From positions 1,512,678 to 1,555,310 of the forward strand of contig CP070646.1 in the NCBI GenBank assembly GCA_020354435.1: a DNA stretch of 42,633 nt. The letters are read 5' to 3'. The notes beneath the pieces are model-generated. The model was given only the letters and a program-made list of their open reading frames with translations, had not been told where the DNA came from and ran no database searches. The position numbers and the translations under genes were made by a program. Source of the stretch: Gammaproteobacteria bacterium. Lineage in GTDB: Bacteria > Pseudomonadota > Gammaproteobacteria > GCA-001735895. The stretch's first letter is position 1. The number at the start of each line of letters is the position of its first letter. This document shows, piece by piece, positions 36,155 through 42,633 of the stretch.

Positions 36155-38098
36155 ATGAGCTCGTTACGACAAATCCTGCTTCTGCTTACGCTCGGTCTCG
36201 CGCTGGCCGCCTGTCAATCGGGACCGCCCAGCGGCACCGTAGCAGACACTACCGAAACGGCCAGGATAACGGTCGATCCTGGCACCGACGCCGGCGTATT
36301 GACGCCGACCGAGGAAGACATCATCACGGCCTTCGAATACGAAACCAGCGAGCAATGGCTGGAGGCCGCGGTTATATACGACAAGTTGGCCCAGTCCAGC
36401 ATTCAGCCGGAGCGTTCCGCCTTTTTGATCAAGATCGCGCTGATGTACTACTACGGCGAGCTTTACGATGAAATCGAACCCTTTTTCGAGGCGCTGGGGG
36501 AACAGGATATCCTGCAGCAGGATCTGAAAAACAGGCAAACCATTCTGGCTGGCGCCTACCTCGGCGAAGGCAAGATTTATCAGGGACTACTGGCCCTGCC
36601 CGAAATCGACGAAATCGTCGATTACCAGTTCAAGGCGCTGGCACTGAACATTCGTTCCCGCGGCGTGCTTGCGATCGGCAAGCCGATGGAGAGCGCCCGC
36701 TTGCGCATGCAAATCGGCCAGTACCTGAAAACGCCTCAGGAAATAGAAGAAAATCACGAGTTTATATGGGCCGCGCTGAATCGCATCACCGAATCGACCA
36801 TGGTTCGCGCTATCAAGGAGCAGCAAACCCAGGAAATGCGCGGCTGGCTCGAACTGAATCTGATTGCGCGCCGGTCGAACATGCTGCCGGCCAAGATGGA
36901 ACCCTGGATAGACCAATGGTATCAGCGTTACGGCGATCACCCGGCAGCGCCGAGTTACGCGATTAACCTGCTCGAGGAAAGCAAACGGGTTTATATTAAT
37001 CCGACCCGCATTGCGCTGATGCTGCCCTTCTCCGGCCGCCTGGAAAAGGTTGCCGACGCGATTCAGAACGGTTTTCTTTACGCTTACTACCAGGACCCTG
37101 CCCAGGTCGCCGATCTCGAGATCATCAACGCAAGCACCGATCCGGCCGAGTTCAACCTGCAATACGAACAGGCGATCCAGAACGGCGCGGATTTTGTCGT
37201 CGGCCCGATCAGCAAGGATTTGATCGACCTGCTGCAACAGCGCGAGGAACTGCCGGTCCCTACCCTGACGCTGAACTATGGTAACGACGAGGACGAAGCC
37301 GGCCTGAACCTGTATCAGTTCGGCCTGCGCCCCGAGGACGAGGCCGAACAAATCGCCGACTATGCGCTGGCACAGGGCAAACATCATGCGGCCGTGCTGG
37401 TGCCCGACACCGACTGGGGTTATCGCCTGCAACGTGCATTCAGCAAACGTTTCGAAGCACTCGGTGGACAGGTAGTTGGCAGCTCGGTCTACCCGGCCAG
37501 GAAAAATGATTACTCGGCCGCAATCAAGAACCTGCTCAACCTGACGACCAGTAATCACCGTAAAAGCATCCTGCAGCAGGTCATCAAGGAGCAGGTGCAA
37601 TTCGATGCGCGCCGGCGCCAGGATGTCGACATGATTTTCATCGCCGCCAACTCGCGCCAGGCCCGGCTGATCAAGCCGCAGCTCAAGTTCCACCATGCGC
37701 ATGACCTGCCGGTGTATGCCACCTCGCATATTTCATCCAGTGTCAGCAATCCGGATGACGACCGCGATCTGAATGAAATTCTGTTTGTCGATATCCCCTG
37801 GATGTTGAACAACCAGAATAATCCCGATTACAAACAGGTCAGCCGGCTTTGGCCGCAATCGAGTCAGCGTTTCAGCCGCCTGTTCGCGCTCGGTATCGAT
37901 GCCTACCGAATGATTCCTTCGCTGCGCCGCCTGATGATTAACCCGGAAGAGACGATGTTGCACAATACCGGCGAGTTATCGGTCGACAAAAACGGCCGCG
38001 TTCACCGTTCCCTGTTGATGGCCACCTACGAGAACGGTCGCGCGAAGTTATTGAAAACGCCGAACACAGGCTTGCTATCGTCGGGTCTGCCGCCCTAG
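36155..38098 (+). CDS. lpoA: Outer-membrane lipoprotein LpoA (LppC), activator of PBP1A, 647 aa
   Basis: Start ATG at 36155 gives a lipoprotein signal peptide with lipobox LAAC and lipidated Cys20; the frame upstream to 35957 is a shadow of rsmI. An N-terminal TPR-like helical region (about 50-280, with EYETSEQWLEAAVIYDKLAQ) is followed by a periplasmic-binding-protein-like domain starting IALMLPFSGRLEKVADAIQ. LpoA spans the periplasm to activate the class A penicillin-binding protein. It is followed after four bases by yraN. Confidence 0.94.
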   Translation: MSSLRQILLLLTLGLALAACQSGPPSGTVADTTETARITVDPGTDAGVLTPTEEDIITAFEYETSEQWLEAAVIYDKLAQSSIQPERSAFLIKIALMYYYGELYDEIEPFFEALGEQDILQQDLKNRQTILAGAYLGEGKIYQGLLALPEIDEIVDYQFKALALNIRSRGVLAIGKPMESARLRMQIGQYLKTPQEIEENHEFIWAALNRITESTMVRAIKEQQTQEMRGWLELNLIARRSNMLPAKMEPWIDQWYQRYGDHPAAPSYAINLLEESKRVYINPTRIALMLPFSGRLEKVADAIQNGFLYAYYQDPAQVADLEIINASTDPAEFNLQYEQAIQNGADFVVGPISKDLIDLLQQREELPVPTLTLNYGNDEDEAGLNLYQFGLRPEDEAEQIADYALAQGKHHAAVLVPDTDWGYRLQRAFSKRFEALGGQVVGSSVYPARKNDYSAAIKNLLNLTTSNHRKSILQQVIKEQVQFDARRRQDVDMIFIAANSRQARLIKPQLKFHHAHDLPVYATSHISSSVSNPDDDRDLNEILFVDIPWMLNNQNNPDYKQVSRLWPQSSQRFSRLFALGIDAYRMIPSLRRLMINPEETMLHNTGELSVDKNGRVHRSLLMATYENGRAKLLKTPNTGLLSSGLPP

Positions 38099-38102
38099 GA
38101 CC

Positions 38103-38471
38103 ATGCACCGGACCAGCCGCAAAGGATTGCGCTACGAGGACCGGGCCAGGCTTTACCTGCAGCAGCGGGGCCTGCGCCTGATCGAGCAAAATTTCTGCAG
38201 CCGTTTCGGCGAAATCGACCTGGTCATGCTCGAACGGGGCGCGATTTGTTTCATCGAGGTCAAGTTTCGCTCCTCCCTGTCCTGCGGCGGCGCAGCCTAT
38301 TCGATCCCGCTCTCGAAACAGCGCAAGATCGTCAAAACCGCCCTGTTCTATCTGGCAAGGCAGCAACAGCATGCCAACCGTGACATACGATTCGACGCGT
38401 TCCTGATTCAACGCCAGCCCGACGGCAGCGATCGGAACGAATGGATCCGAAACGCCTTTTACGCGGAATAG
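38103..38471 (+). CDS. yraN: YraN family protein (UPF0102, endonuclease-like fold), 122 aa
   Basis: Small cytoplasmic protein with the Holliday-junction-resolvase-like fold motif: GLRYEDRARLYLQQRG, NFCSRFGEIDLVM and FIEVKFR place the Asp and Glu-x-Lys of the nuclease core. Biochemical role unproven. It follows lpoA by four bases, the conserved order lpoA-yraN. A 48-base hairpin follows seven bases after the stop. Confidence 0.93.
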   Translation: MHRTSRKGLRYEDRARLYLQQRGLRLIEQNFCSRFGEIDLVMLERGAICFIEVKFRSSLSCGGAAYSIPLSKQRKIVKTALFYLARQQQHANRDIRFDAFLIQRQPDGSDRNEWIRNAFYAE

Positions 38472-38477
38472 GAAACC

Positions 38478-38525
38478 AGGGGTCAGTGTCGATTGATCGC
38501 TTACGATCAATCGACACTGACCCCT
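38478..38525. repeat. Perfect 22-bp inverted repeat (hairpin) between yraN and sspB
   Basis: Arms 38478-38499 and 38504-38525 are exact complements around a CTTA loop. The outer ends are AGGGGTCAG and CTGACCCCT. It lies between convergent yraN and sspB and could end transcription from both sides, though neither side has a long T-run. Its perfection points to a recent or mobile palindromic element rather than an old terminator. Confidence 0.75.
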
Positions 38526-38534
38526 TTGATCGGA

Positions 38535-38912
38535 TTATTTGATAACCTTGAGGGTCGGGCCCTTGGGCTTGTCGTCGTCGGGCGAGTCGTGTTCCGCTTC
38601 GTCCCCCTCTGCAGGAAACATCATACCCTCACCATTTTCACGCGCATATATCGCCATCAGAGAAGTCATCGGGCAATAAATATCATGCGTTACCCCGCTG
38701 AAGCGCGCCGAAAAGGCGACATATTCGTTGGTCATTTCGAGATTTTGAATCGCCTGCGGCGCCAGGTTCAGCACGACCTTGCCGTCGGTGGCGATGCCGG
38801 GAGGAATCCGCACCTGTTCGCTGCCGGTGTCTACCAGGATATAGGGTGTCGTTTCGTTATCCAGTATCCACTCGTAAAGCGCGCGAACCAGGTATGGCTT
38901 GCTTGAAGTCAT
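38535..38912 (-). CDS. sspB: ClpXP adaptor SspB, 125 aa
   Basis: Delivers ssrA-tagged proteins to ClpXP. The N-terminal substrate-binding domain (SKPYLVRALYEWILDNETTPYILVD) is followed by an acidic flexible linker (EGDEAEHDSPDDDKPKG) and the ClpX-binding tail PTLKVIK. All three parts of the family are intact. It follows sspA by 14 bases and is the last gene of the petABC-sspAB run. Confidence 0.95.
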   Translation of the reverse strand: MTSSKPYLVRALYEWILDNETTPYILVDTGSEQVRIPPGIATDGKVVLNLAPQAIQNLEMTNEYVAFSARFSGVTHDIYCPMTSLMAIYARENGEGMMFPAEGDEAEHDSPDDDKPKGPTLKVIK

Positions 38913-38926
38913 CTCGGTTCCGCCCG

Positions 38927-39553
38927 TCAGGCGACCATGTCCCGCTCTTGCTCGGACAGGCTGGCCTGGAAGGAAGGCCTCGAAAACACCCGCTTCATGT
39001 AATTAGTAATCTGCCTGGCCGATTTCGGCAATTCGATACCGTAATACGGCAGGCGCCACAGGATCGGTGCAATACTGCAATCCAGCAGACTGAACTCGTT
39101 CGACAGGAAATAAGGCATTGCGCCGAACACCTCGGCAGAGTTCACCAGGCTTTCCTGCAGCGCCTTCTTGGCCTGTGCCTTGCGCTTCTCGGTGCCACGC
39201 TCTATATCGGGCAGCAGGCTGAACCAGTCGCTTTCGATGCGAAACAACGCCAGCCGGCTTTTGGCGCGAGACACTGGATCCACCGGCATTAGCGGCGGAT
39301 GCGGAAAACGCTCGTCGAGATACTCGATCAGGACACGGGCGTTGTATAACACGAGGTCACGATCGACCATGGTCGGAACGGTCGCGTACGGATTCAGGTC
39401 AAGCAAATCTTCCGGTAAATTATTGGTATCCACGTCGTGGATCTCGACCGTGATGTCTTTTTCCGCGAGCACGATACGCGCGCGATGACACTCGGGGTCG
39501 GTCGGAGAAGAAAAGCAACTCATCACCGAGCGGCGATTCGCTACTACAGACAT
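38927..39553 (-). CDS. sspA: Stringent starvation protein SspA, 208 aa
   Basis: RNA-polymerase-associated protein with a glutathione-transferase fold but no transferase activity. The start VVANRRSVMSCFSSPTDPECH matches the family N-terminus. NPYATVPTMVDRDLVLYNARVLIEYLDERFPHPPLMP contains the conserved surface pocket with PHPPLMP (in E. coli PHPPLMPV). It starts 16 bases after petC, so it is probably read from the bc1 transcript. Confidence 0.95.
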   Translation of the reverse strand: MSVVANRRSVMSCFSSPTDPECHRARIVLAEKDITVEIHDVDTNNLPEDLLDLNPYATVPTMVDRDLVLYNARVLIEYLDERFPHPPLMPVDPVSRAKSRLALFRIESDWFSLLPDIERGTEKRKAQAKKALQESLVNSAEVFGAMPYFLSNEFSLLDCSIAPILWRLPYYGIELPKSARQITNYMKRVFSRPSFQASLSEQERDMVA

Positions 39554-39569
39554 AACATCTAGTCCCAGG

Positions 39570-40337
39570 TTAATGCACGTCCTTCCAGTATTCTCTCTTA
39601 AGCACGTAAGCCAGAATCAGGAAGGCGAAAAGAAAAATAAGTACGCCGGTGCCAACATTCTTGCGGGTCTGTTTGTAAGGCTCCGCCAGATAATCGAGAA
39701 ATGCCACCAGCTCATACACGGTCTTGTCGTACTCAGATATGGTCATGGAGCCGGGTTTCAAGACCTCGAAACCAACAATGACTTCTTGCTCATCGCCGTG
39801 AGAATCGGTCAGAGTCTTGTATTTCGGGACTTGCAAACCCTGCAAATCAGCCATCACGTGCGGCATGCCAACGTTGGCGAATACGCCGTTGTTGACACCG
39901 ATACCTTCACGACTGTCGTCGACGTAAAATCCGCGCAGGTAATTGTACAACCAGTTGACGCCGCGCGAACGCGCGATCAACGAAAGATCCGGCGGCACGA
40001 TGCCGAAGGCCTGTTCCGCGTACTCGGGTGTCATCGTGGTTTTCATCAATTCACCGACCTTGGTTTTTTCGCCATTGACGTCTGTCGTGAAAATGAGGTT
40101 TTCGCGCACCAGTTCATCCGGGATCCCGAGATCCGCGCCGACGCGGTTAAACCGCGAGTATGCGGCCGAGTGACAACTCATGCAGTAGTTGACGAAAGTA
40201 CGCGCACCGCGTTGCATCGCTGCCTTGTCGTTCCAGTCGATTTCGATCTTGTCGTTGGGATAGGTGGGTCCACCCCCGGCGCTCCAGCCGATAGAGGGCA
40301 ACAACAGACCGATAGCAATAATCAACAGCTTTTTCAT
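39570..40337 (-). CDS. petC: Cytochrome c1 of the bc1 complex, 255 aa
   Basis: Accepts electrons from the Rieske protein and passes them to soluble cytochrome c in the periplasm. A signal peptide (cleavage near SIGWSA, residue 20) precedes the heme site CMSCH (Cys52, Cys55, His56). A Met in GSMTISEYDK is the likely sixth ligand. One C-terminal membrane anchor (GVLIFLFAFLILAYVL) ends the protein. Its A of ATG is shared with the petB stop. Confidence 0.95.
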   Translation of the reverse strand: MKKLLIIAIGLLLPSIGWSAGGGPTYPNDKIEIDWNDKAAMQRGARTFVNYCMSCHSAAYSRFNRVGADLGIPDELVRENLIFTTDVNGEKTKVGELMKTTMTPEYAEQAFGIVPPDLSLIARSRGVNWLYNYLRGFYVDDSREGIGVNNGVFANVGMPHVMADLQGLQVPKYKTLTDSHGDEQEVIVGFEVLKPGSMTISEYDKTVYELVAFLDYLAEPYKQTRKNVGTGVLIFLFAFLILAYVLKREYWKDVH

Positions 40338-41563
40338 TATCGCACCCTCTCCGGAACCGGTTTGGTCGCTTCGTTTTTACTGATCCACCACAGGCCGACG
40401 AAGAAACCGAAATAACCGATGGTGAACAGGCGCGCAAACATCGTGCGGCCCTCGGTTGCCGGCAAGGCGCCGAGGTACCCGAGGCCAATGAAGCTGACCA
40501 CCAGTATAACCAGCAGCAACTTGAATGCGCCCGAACGGTAGCGCACCGACTTGACCTTGCCGCGGTCGATCCACGGCAGGAAAAACAGTATTCCAATCGA
40601 TGCGAACATCGCGATGACGCCCATCAGCTTGTCCGGGATCGCCCGCAGAATCGCGTAATACGGCGTGAAGTACCACACCGGCGCGATATGCTCCGGCGTC
40701 TTGAACTGGTTGGCCGGTACGAAGTTGGCATACTCGAGAAAATACCCGCCCATTTCCGGCGCGAAAAACACGACCACGCTGAACAGGATCAGGAACACGA
40801 CGACACCGACGATGTCCTTGACCGTGTAGTAAGGGTGGAACGGAATGCCGTCGAGCGGAATACCGTTTTCATCCTTGTTCTTCTTGATTTCGACGCCGTC
40901 GGGGTTGTTCGAGCCAACCTCGTGCAGGGCGATGATATGCATGACTACCAGCATCAGCAGCACCAGCGGTACCGCGACCACGTGCAGCGCGAAAAAGCGG
41001 TTCAAGGTTGCGTCCGAGATGACGAAGTCGCCGCGGATCCACAGCGTCAGTTCGTCGCCGACCCACGGGATCGCGCCGAACAGCGAGATGATGACCTGCG
41101 CGCCCCAGTAAGACATCTGCCCCCAGGGCAGCAGGTAACCCATGAAACCCTCGGCCATCAGGCAGAGGAAGATGAACATGCCGAAGATCCAGATCAGCTC
41201 GCGCGGCTTCTGGTAGGAACCGTAGATCAGCGCGCGGAACATGTGCAGGTAGACCACGATGAAAAAGGCCGAGGCGCCAGTCGAGTGCAGGTAGCGGAGC
41301 AGCCAGCCCCAGTCGACGTCGCGCATGATGTACTCGACCGAGGCGAACGCGAGATCACCGTCGGGCTTGTAGTGCATGGTCAGGAAAATCCCGGTGACGA
41401 TCTGGATCACGAGCACCAGAAGCGCCAGCGAGCCGAAGAAGTACCAGAAGTTGAAGTTTTTTGGCGCGTAGTACTTGGAGAGGTGCTCCTCGAACATCTT
41501 GGTCAGCGGGAAGCGCGCGTCGATCCAGCCCAGGAAGCCGGTGCCAGTCTGCTTTTCGCTCAT
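40337..41563 (-). CDS. petB: Cytochrome b of the bc1 complex, 408 aa
   Basis: Membrane core of complex III with the two b hemes and the Qo and Qi sites. His93, His107, His194 and His209 are the heme ligands in helices B and D. The Qo motif is PVWY (295-298) in place of PEWY, a variant known from beta- and gammaproteobacteria. Eight hydrophobic helices are visible. The ATG at 41563 shares its A with the petA stop. Confidence 0.97.
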   Translation of the reverse strand: MSEKQTGTGFLGWIDARFPLTKMFEEHLSKYYAPKNFNFWYFFGSLALLVLVIQIVTGIFLTMHYKPDGDLAFASVEYIMRDVDWGWLLRYLHSTGASAFFIVVYLHMFRALIYGSYQKPRELIWIFGMFIFLCLMAEGFMGYLLPWGQMSYWGAQVIISLFGAIPWVGDELTLWIRGDFVISDATLNRFFALHVVAVPLVLLMLVVMHIIALHEVGSNNPDGVEIKKNKDENGIPLDGIPFHPYYTVKDIVGVVVFLILFSVVVFFAPEMGGYFLEYANFVPANQFKTPEHIAPVWYFTPYYAILRAIPDKLMGVIAMFASIGILFFLPWIDRGKVKSVRYRSGAFKLLLVILVVSFIGLGYLGALPATEGRTMFARLFTIGYFGFFVGLWWISKNEATKPVPERVR

Positions 41564-42135
41564 TATGCTACCCCGTCTTCGCCAATCAGTATGACGTCGT
41601 CGTTAATGTAATAGTGCGGCGGCACTGGCAGGTTAGTCGGCGCCGGCACGCCGGCGTAGACACGGCCAGCGAAATCAAACTTGGAACCATGGCAGGGGCA
41701 AAAGAAGCCGCCCTTGAAATCCGCGGTAATTTCGGGTCGATAGGTCGGCGAGCAACCGAGGTGAGTGCATATCCCTTCCATTACCAGGATTTCGGGTTTG
41801 CGCGAGCGGTACTCGTTCTTGGCATAATCCGGCTGGATACTTTCGTCGGACGCTTCGTCGCGCAGACTGTCGCCAAGATCGGACAGCGTCGCCAGCGCTT
41901 TTTCGTCGCGGCGTACGATCCATACCGGCTTGCCACGCCACTTGACGATGATCAGCTGTCCCGGGAGCAGTTTACCGATGTTAGCCTCGACCGGTGCGCC
42001 CGCCGACCTGGCGCGCGCGCTGGGGCTCCAGCTCTTTACAAACGGTATCGCAACCGCCACCGTGCCCACGGCGCCTACGACCACTGTGCCCGCGGTCAGG
42101 AAACGCCGCCTACTGTTATCAACTTCAGAAGACAT
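41563..42135 (-). CDS. petA: Rieske iron-sulfur protein of the bc1 complex, 190 aa
   Basis: The [2Fe-2S] subunit that takes electrons from ubiquinol at Qo. SRRRFLTAGTVVVGAVG near residue 8 is a twin-arginine-type leader that stays as a membrane anchor. Cluster ligands lie in CTHLGC (Cys123, His125) and CPCHGS (Cys146, His149), with Cys128 and Cys148 forming the disulfide. The hinge is around residues 36-48. It is the first gene of petABC-sspAB. Confidence 0.97.
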   Translation of the reverse strand: MSSEVDNSRRRFLTAGTVVVGAVGTVAVAIPFVKSWSPSARARSAGAPVEANIGKLLPGQLIIVKWRGKPVWIVRRDEKALATLSDLGDSLRDEASDESIQPDYAKNEYRSRKPEILVMEGICTHLGCSPTYRPEITADFKGGFFCPCHGSKFDFAGRVYAGVPAPTNLPVPPHYYINDDVILIGEDGVA

Positions 42136-42168
42136 TCGAGTTCGTACCCCGTTATTTTTGGAGTTCCC

Positions 42169-42210
42169 AAAAGAAAAGACCTGCGATGCATAGCCTGGAT
42201 CGCGAGGTCT
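42169..42210 (-). terminator. Intrinsic-terminator-like hairpin in front of petA
   Basis: On the minus strand AGACCT/AGGTCT (42210-42205 and 42182-42177) plus GCGAT/ATCGC inside, with one bulged C and an 11-base loop, are followed directly by TTTTCTTTT. It ends 33 bases before the petA ATG. Too little room remains for a full promoter downstream, so it may act as an attenuator in the pet leader, or close the Nif3 transcript with the pet promoter overlapping it. A weak promoter candidate (TCGACG, 17 bases, TATGCT at 42267-42239) lies upstream. Confidence 0.55.
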
Positions 42211-42349
42211 TAGTCCCGATCATAAAAAAACGGCCGCTAGCATATCTTACTTTGGCTTTTTCGTCGAGAGCATTGAGTGTTAAAACAAGGATTTGGCAAG
42301 GTTTTTTGCAACTTTATTCAGGCAGCACGCAACGGCTGCAGCCTGCATG

Positions 42350-42633
42350 CTATACCGGGTTGGGGATATCGATAAATTGCTGCCTTATACCGAAACGCCT
42401 GGCGATCTCGGCGCCCAGCGCCTGTACCCCGTAACGCTCCGTGGCGTGGTGCCCGGCGCCAATGTAATGTATTCCCATCTCGCGCGCCAGGTGAAAGGTC
42501 GGCTCCGATACCTCGCCGCTGATAAAGGCATCGACACCGCGAGCCGCGGCGGCCTCGATAAAACCCTGCGCGGCACCGGTGCACCAGGCCAGCCGGCTGA
42601 CTTCGTTTTCCCCGGCATTTATTACAATTGTCC
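42350..42633 (-). CDS. Nif3/YbgI family protein, C-terminal 94 residues (partial)
   Basis: The open frame (codons from 42631 down to the TAG at 42350-42352) enters from the right edge of the window. SRLAWCTGAAQGFIEAA, DAFISGEVSEPTFHLARE and HYIGAGHHATERYGVQAL are the C-terminal metal-site blocks of the Nif3/YbgI family (GTP cyclohydrolase 1 type 2 homologs), which form toroidal hexamers with a dimetal centre. The last 94 of about 250 residues are present. In Pseudomonas the homolog is near algW and hisC, which may lie beyond the edge. Confidence 0.88.
   Translation of the reverse strand, partial: TIVINAGENEVSRLAWCTGAAQGFIEAAAARGVDAFISGEVSEPTFHLAREMGIHYIGAGHHATERYGVQALGAEIARRFGIRQQFIDIPNPV

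Noticed and set aside
1..42633. CRISPR arrays, tRNA genes, insertion sequences, integrases or phage genes
   Set aside because: I looked for regularly spaced repeats, cloverleaf-type sequence and transposase or integrase motifs and found none.

Overview
The window is chromosomal DNA of a gammaproteobacterium, moderately GC-rich and densely coded. Four things support this: a complete dcw (division and cell wall) cluster headed by mraZ; the RNase P RNA gene beside mraZ; the rsmI/lpoA/yraN and sspAB-petCBA neighbourhood known from Pseudomonas and relatives; and a cytochrome b Qo motif of PVWY type. I cannot place it at order level from sequence alone.

Layout. 1-3009: an accessory-looking end with a partial GNAT-type N-acyltransferase, an overlapping SAM methyltransferase, a REP-like hairpin doublet and a secreted class 3 lipase in AT-richer DNA. 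3010-7774: a branched-chain amino acid type ABC transporter, with permeases and ATPases (livHMGF) on the minus strand and the binding protein (livK) divergent on the plus strand. 8011-8652: a YrbL-like kinase-fold protein. 8699-26129: the dcw cluster on the minus strand, in transcription order mraZ-rsmH-ftsL-ftsI-murE-murF-mraY-murD-ftsW-murG-murC-murB-ddl-ftsQ-ftsA-ftsZ. Nearly every junction overlaps by 1-17 bases up to ftsQ/ftsA, so it is one translationally coupled unit. It has a readable promoter and 10-bp-phased MraZ-box-like repeats in front. lpxC, the usual gene after ftsZ, is missing. 26538-26878: rnpB with an extended -10 promoter and a clear intrinsic terminator.

26953-34843 interrupts the usual rnpB-rsmI neighbourhood. 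It holds an ABM-domain protein, a tungsten-type aldehyde ferredoxin oxidoreductase with a MoaD-like sulfur carrier and an exported rhodanese, then the stress operon prkA-yeaH-spoVR. 35225-38471: rsmI, divergent from lpoA and yraN. A 48-base perfect hairpin follows, sitting where other genomes carry gmhA/yraP. 38535-42135: the cytochrome bc1 genes (Rieske, cytochrome b, cytochrome c1) followed by sspA and sspB, apparently one transcript, with a terminator-like hairpin in the leader. The window ends inside a Nif3/YbgI gene.

Most of the window is ordinary core genome. The parts worth a second look are the AOR/MoaD/rhodanese island, the acyltransferase-methyltransferase pair at the left edge, and several regulatory palindromes. 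I did not find a clearly unprecedented system.
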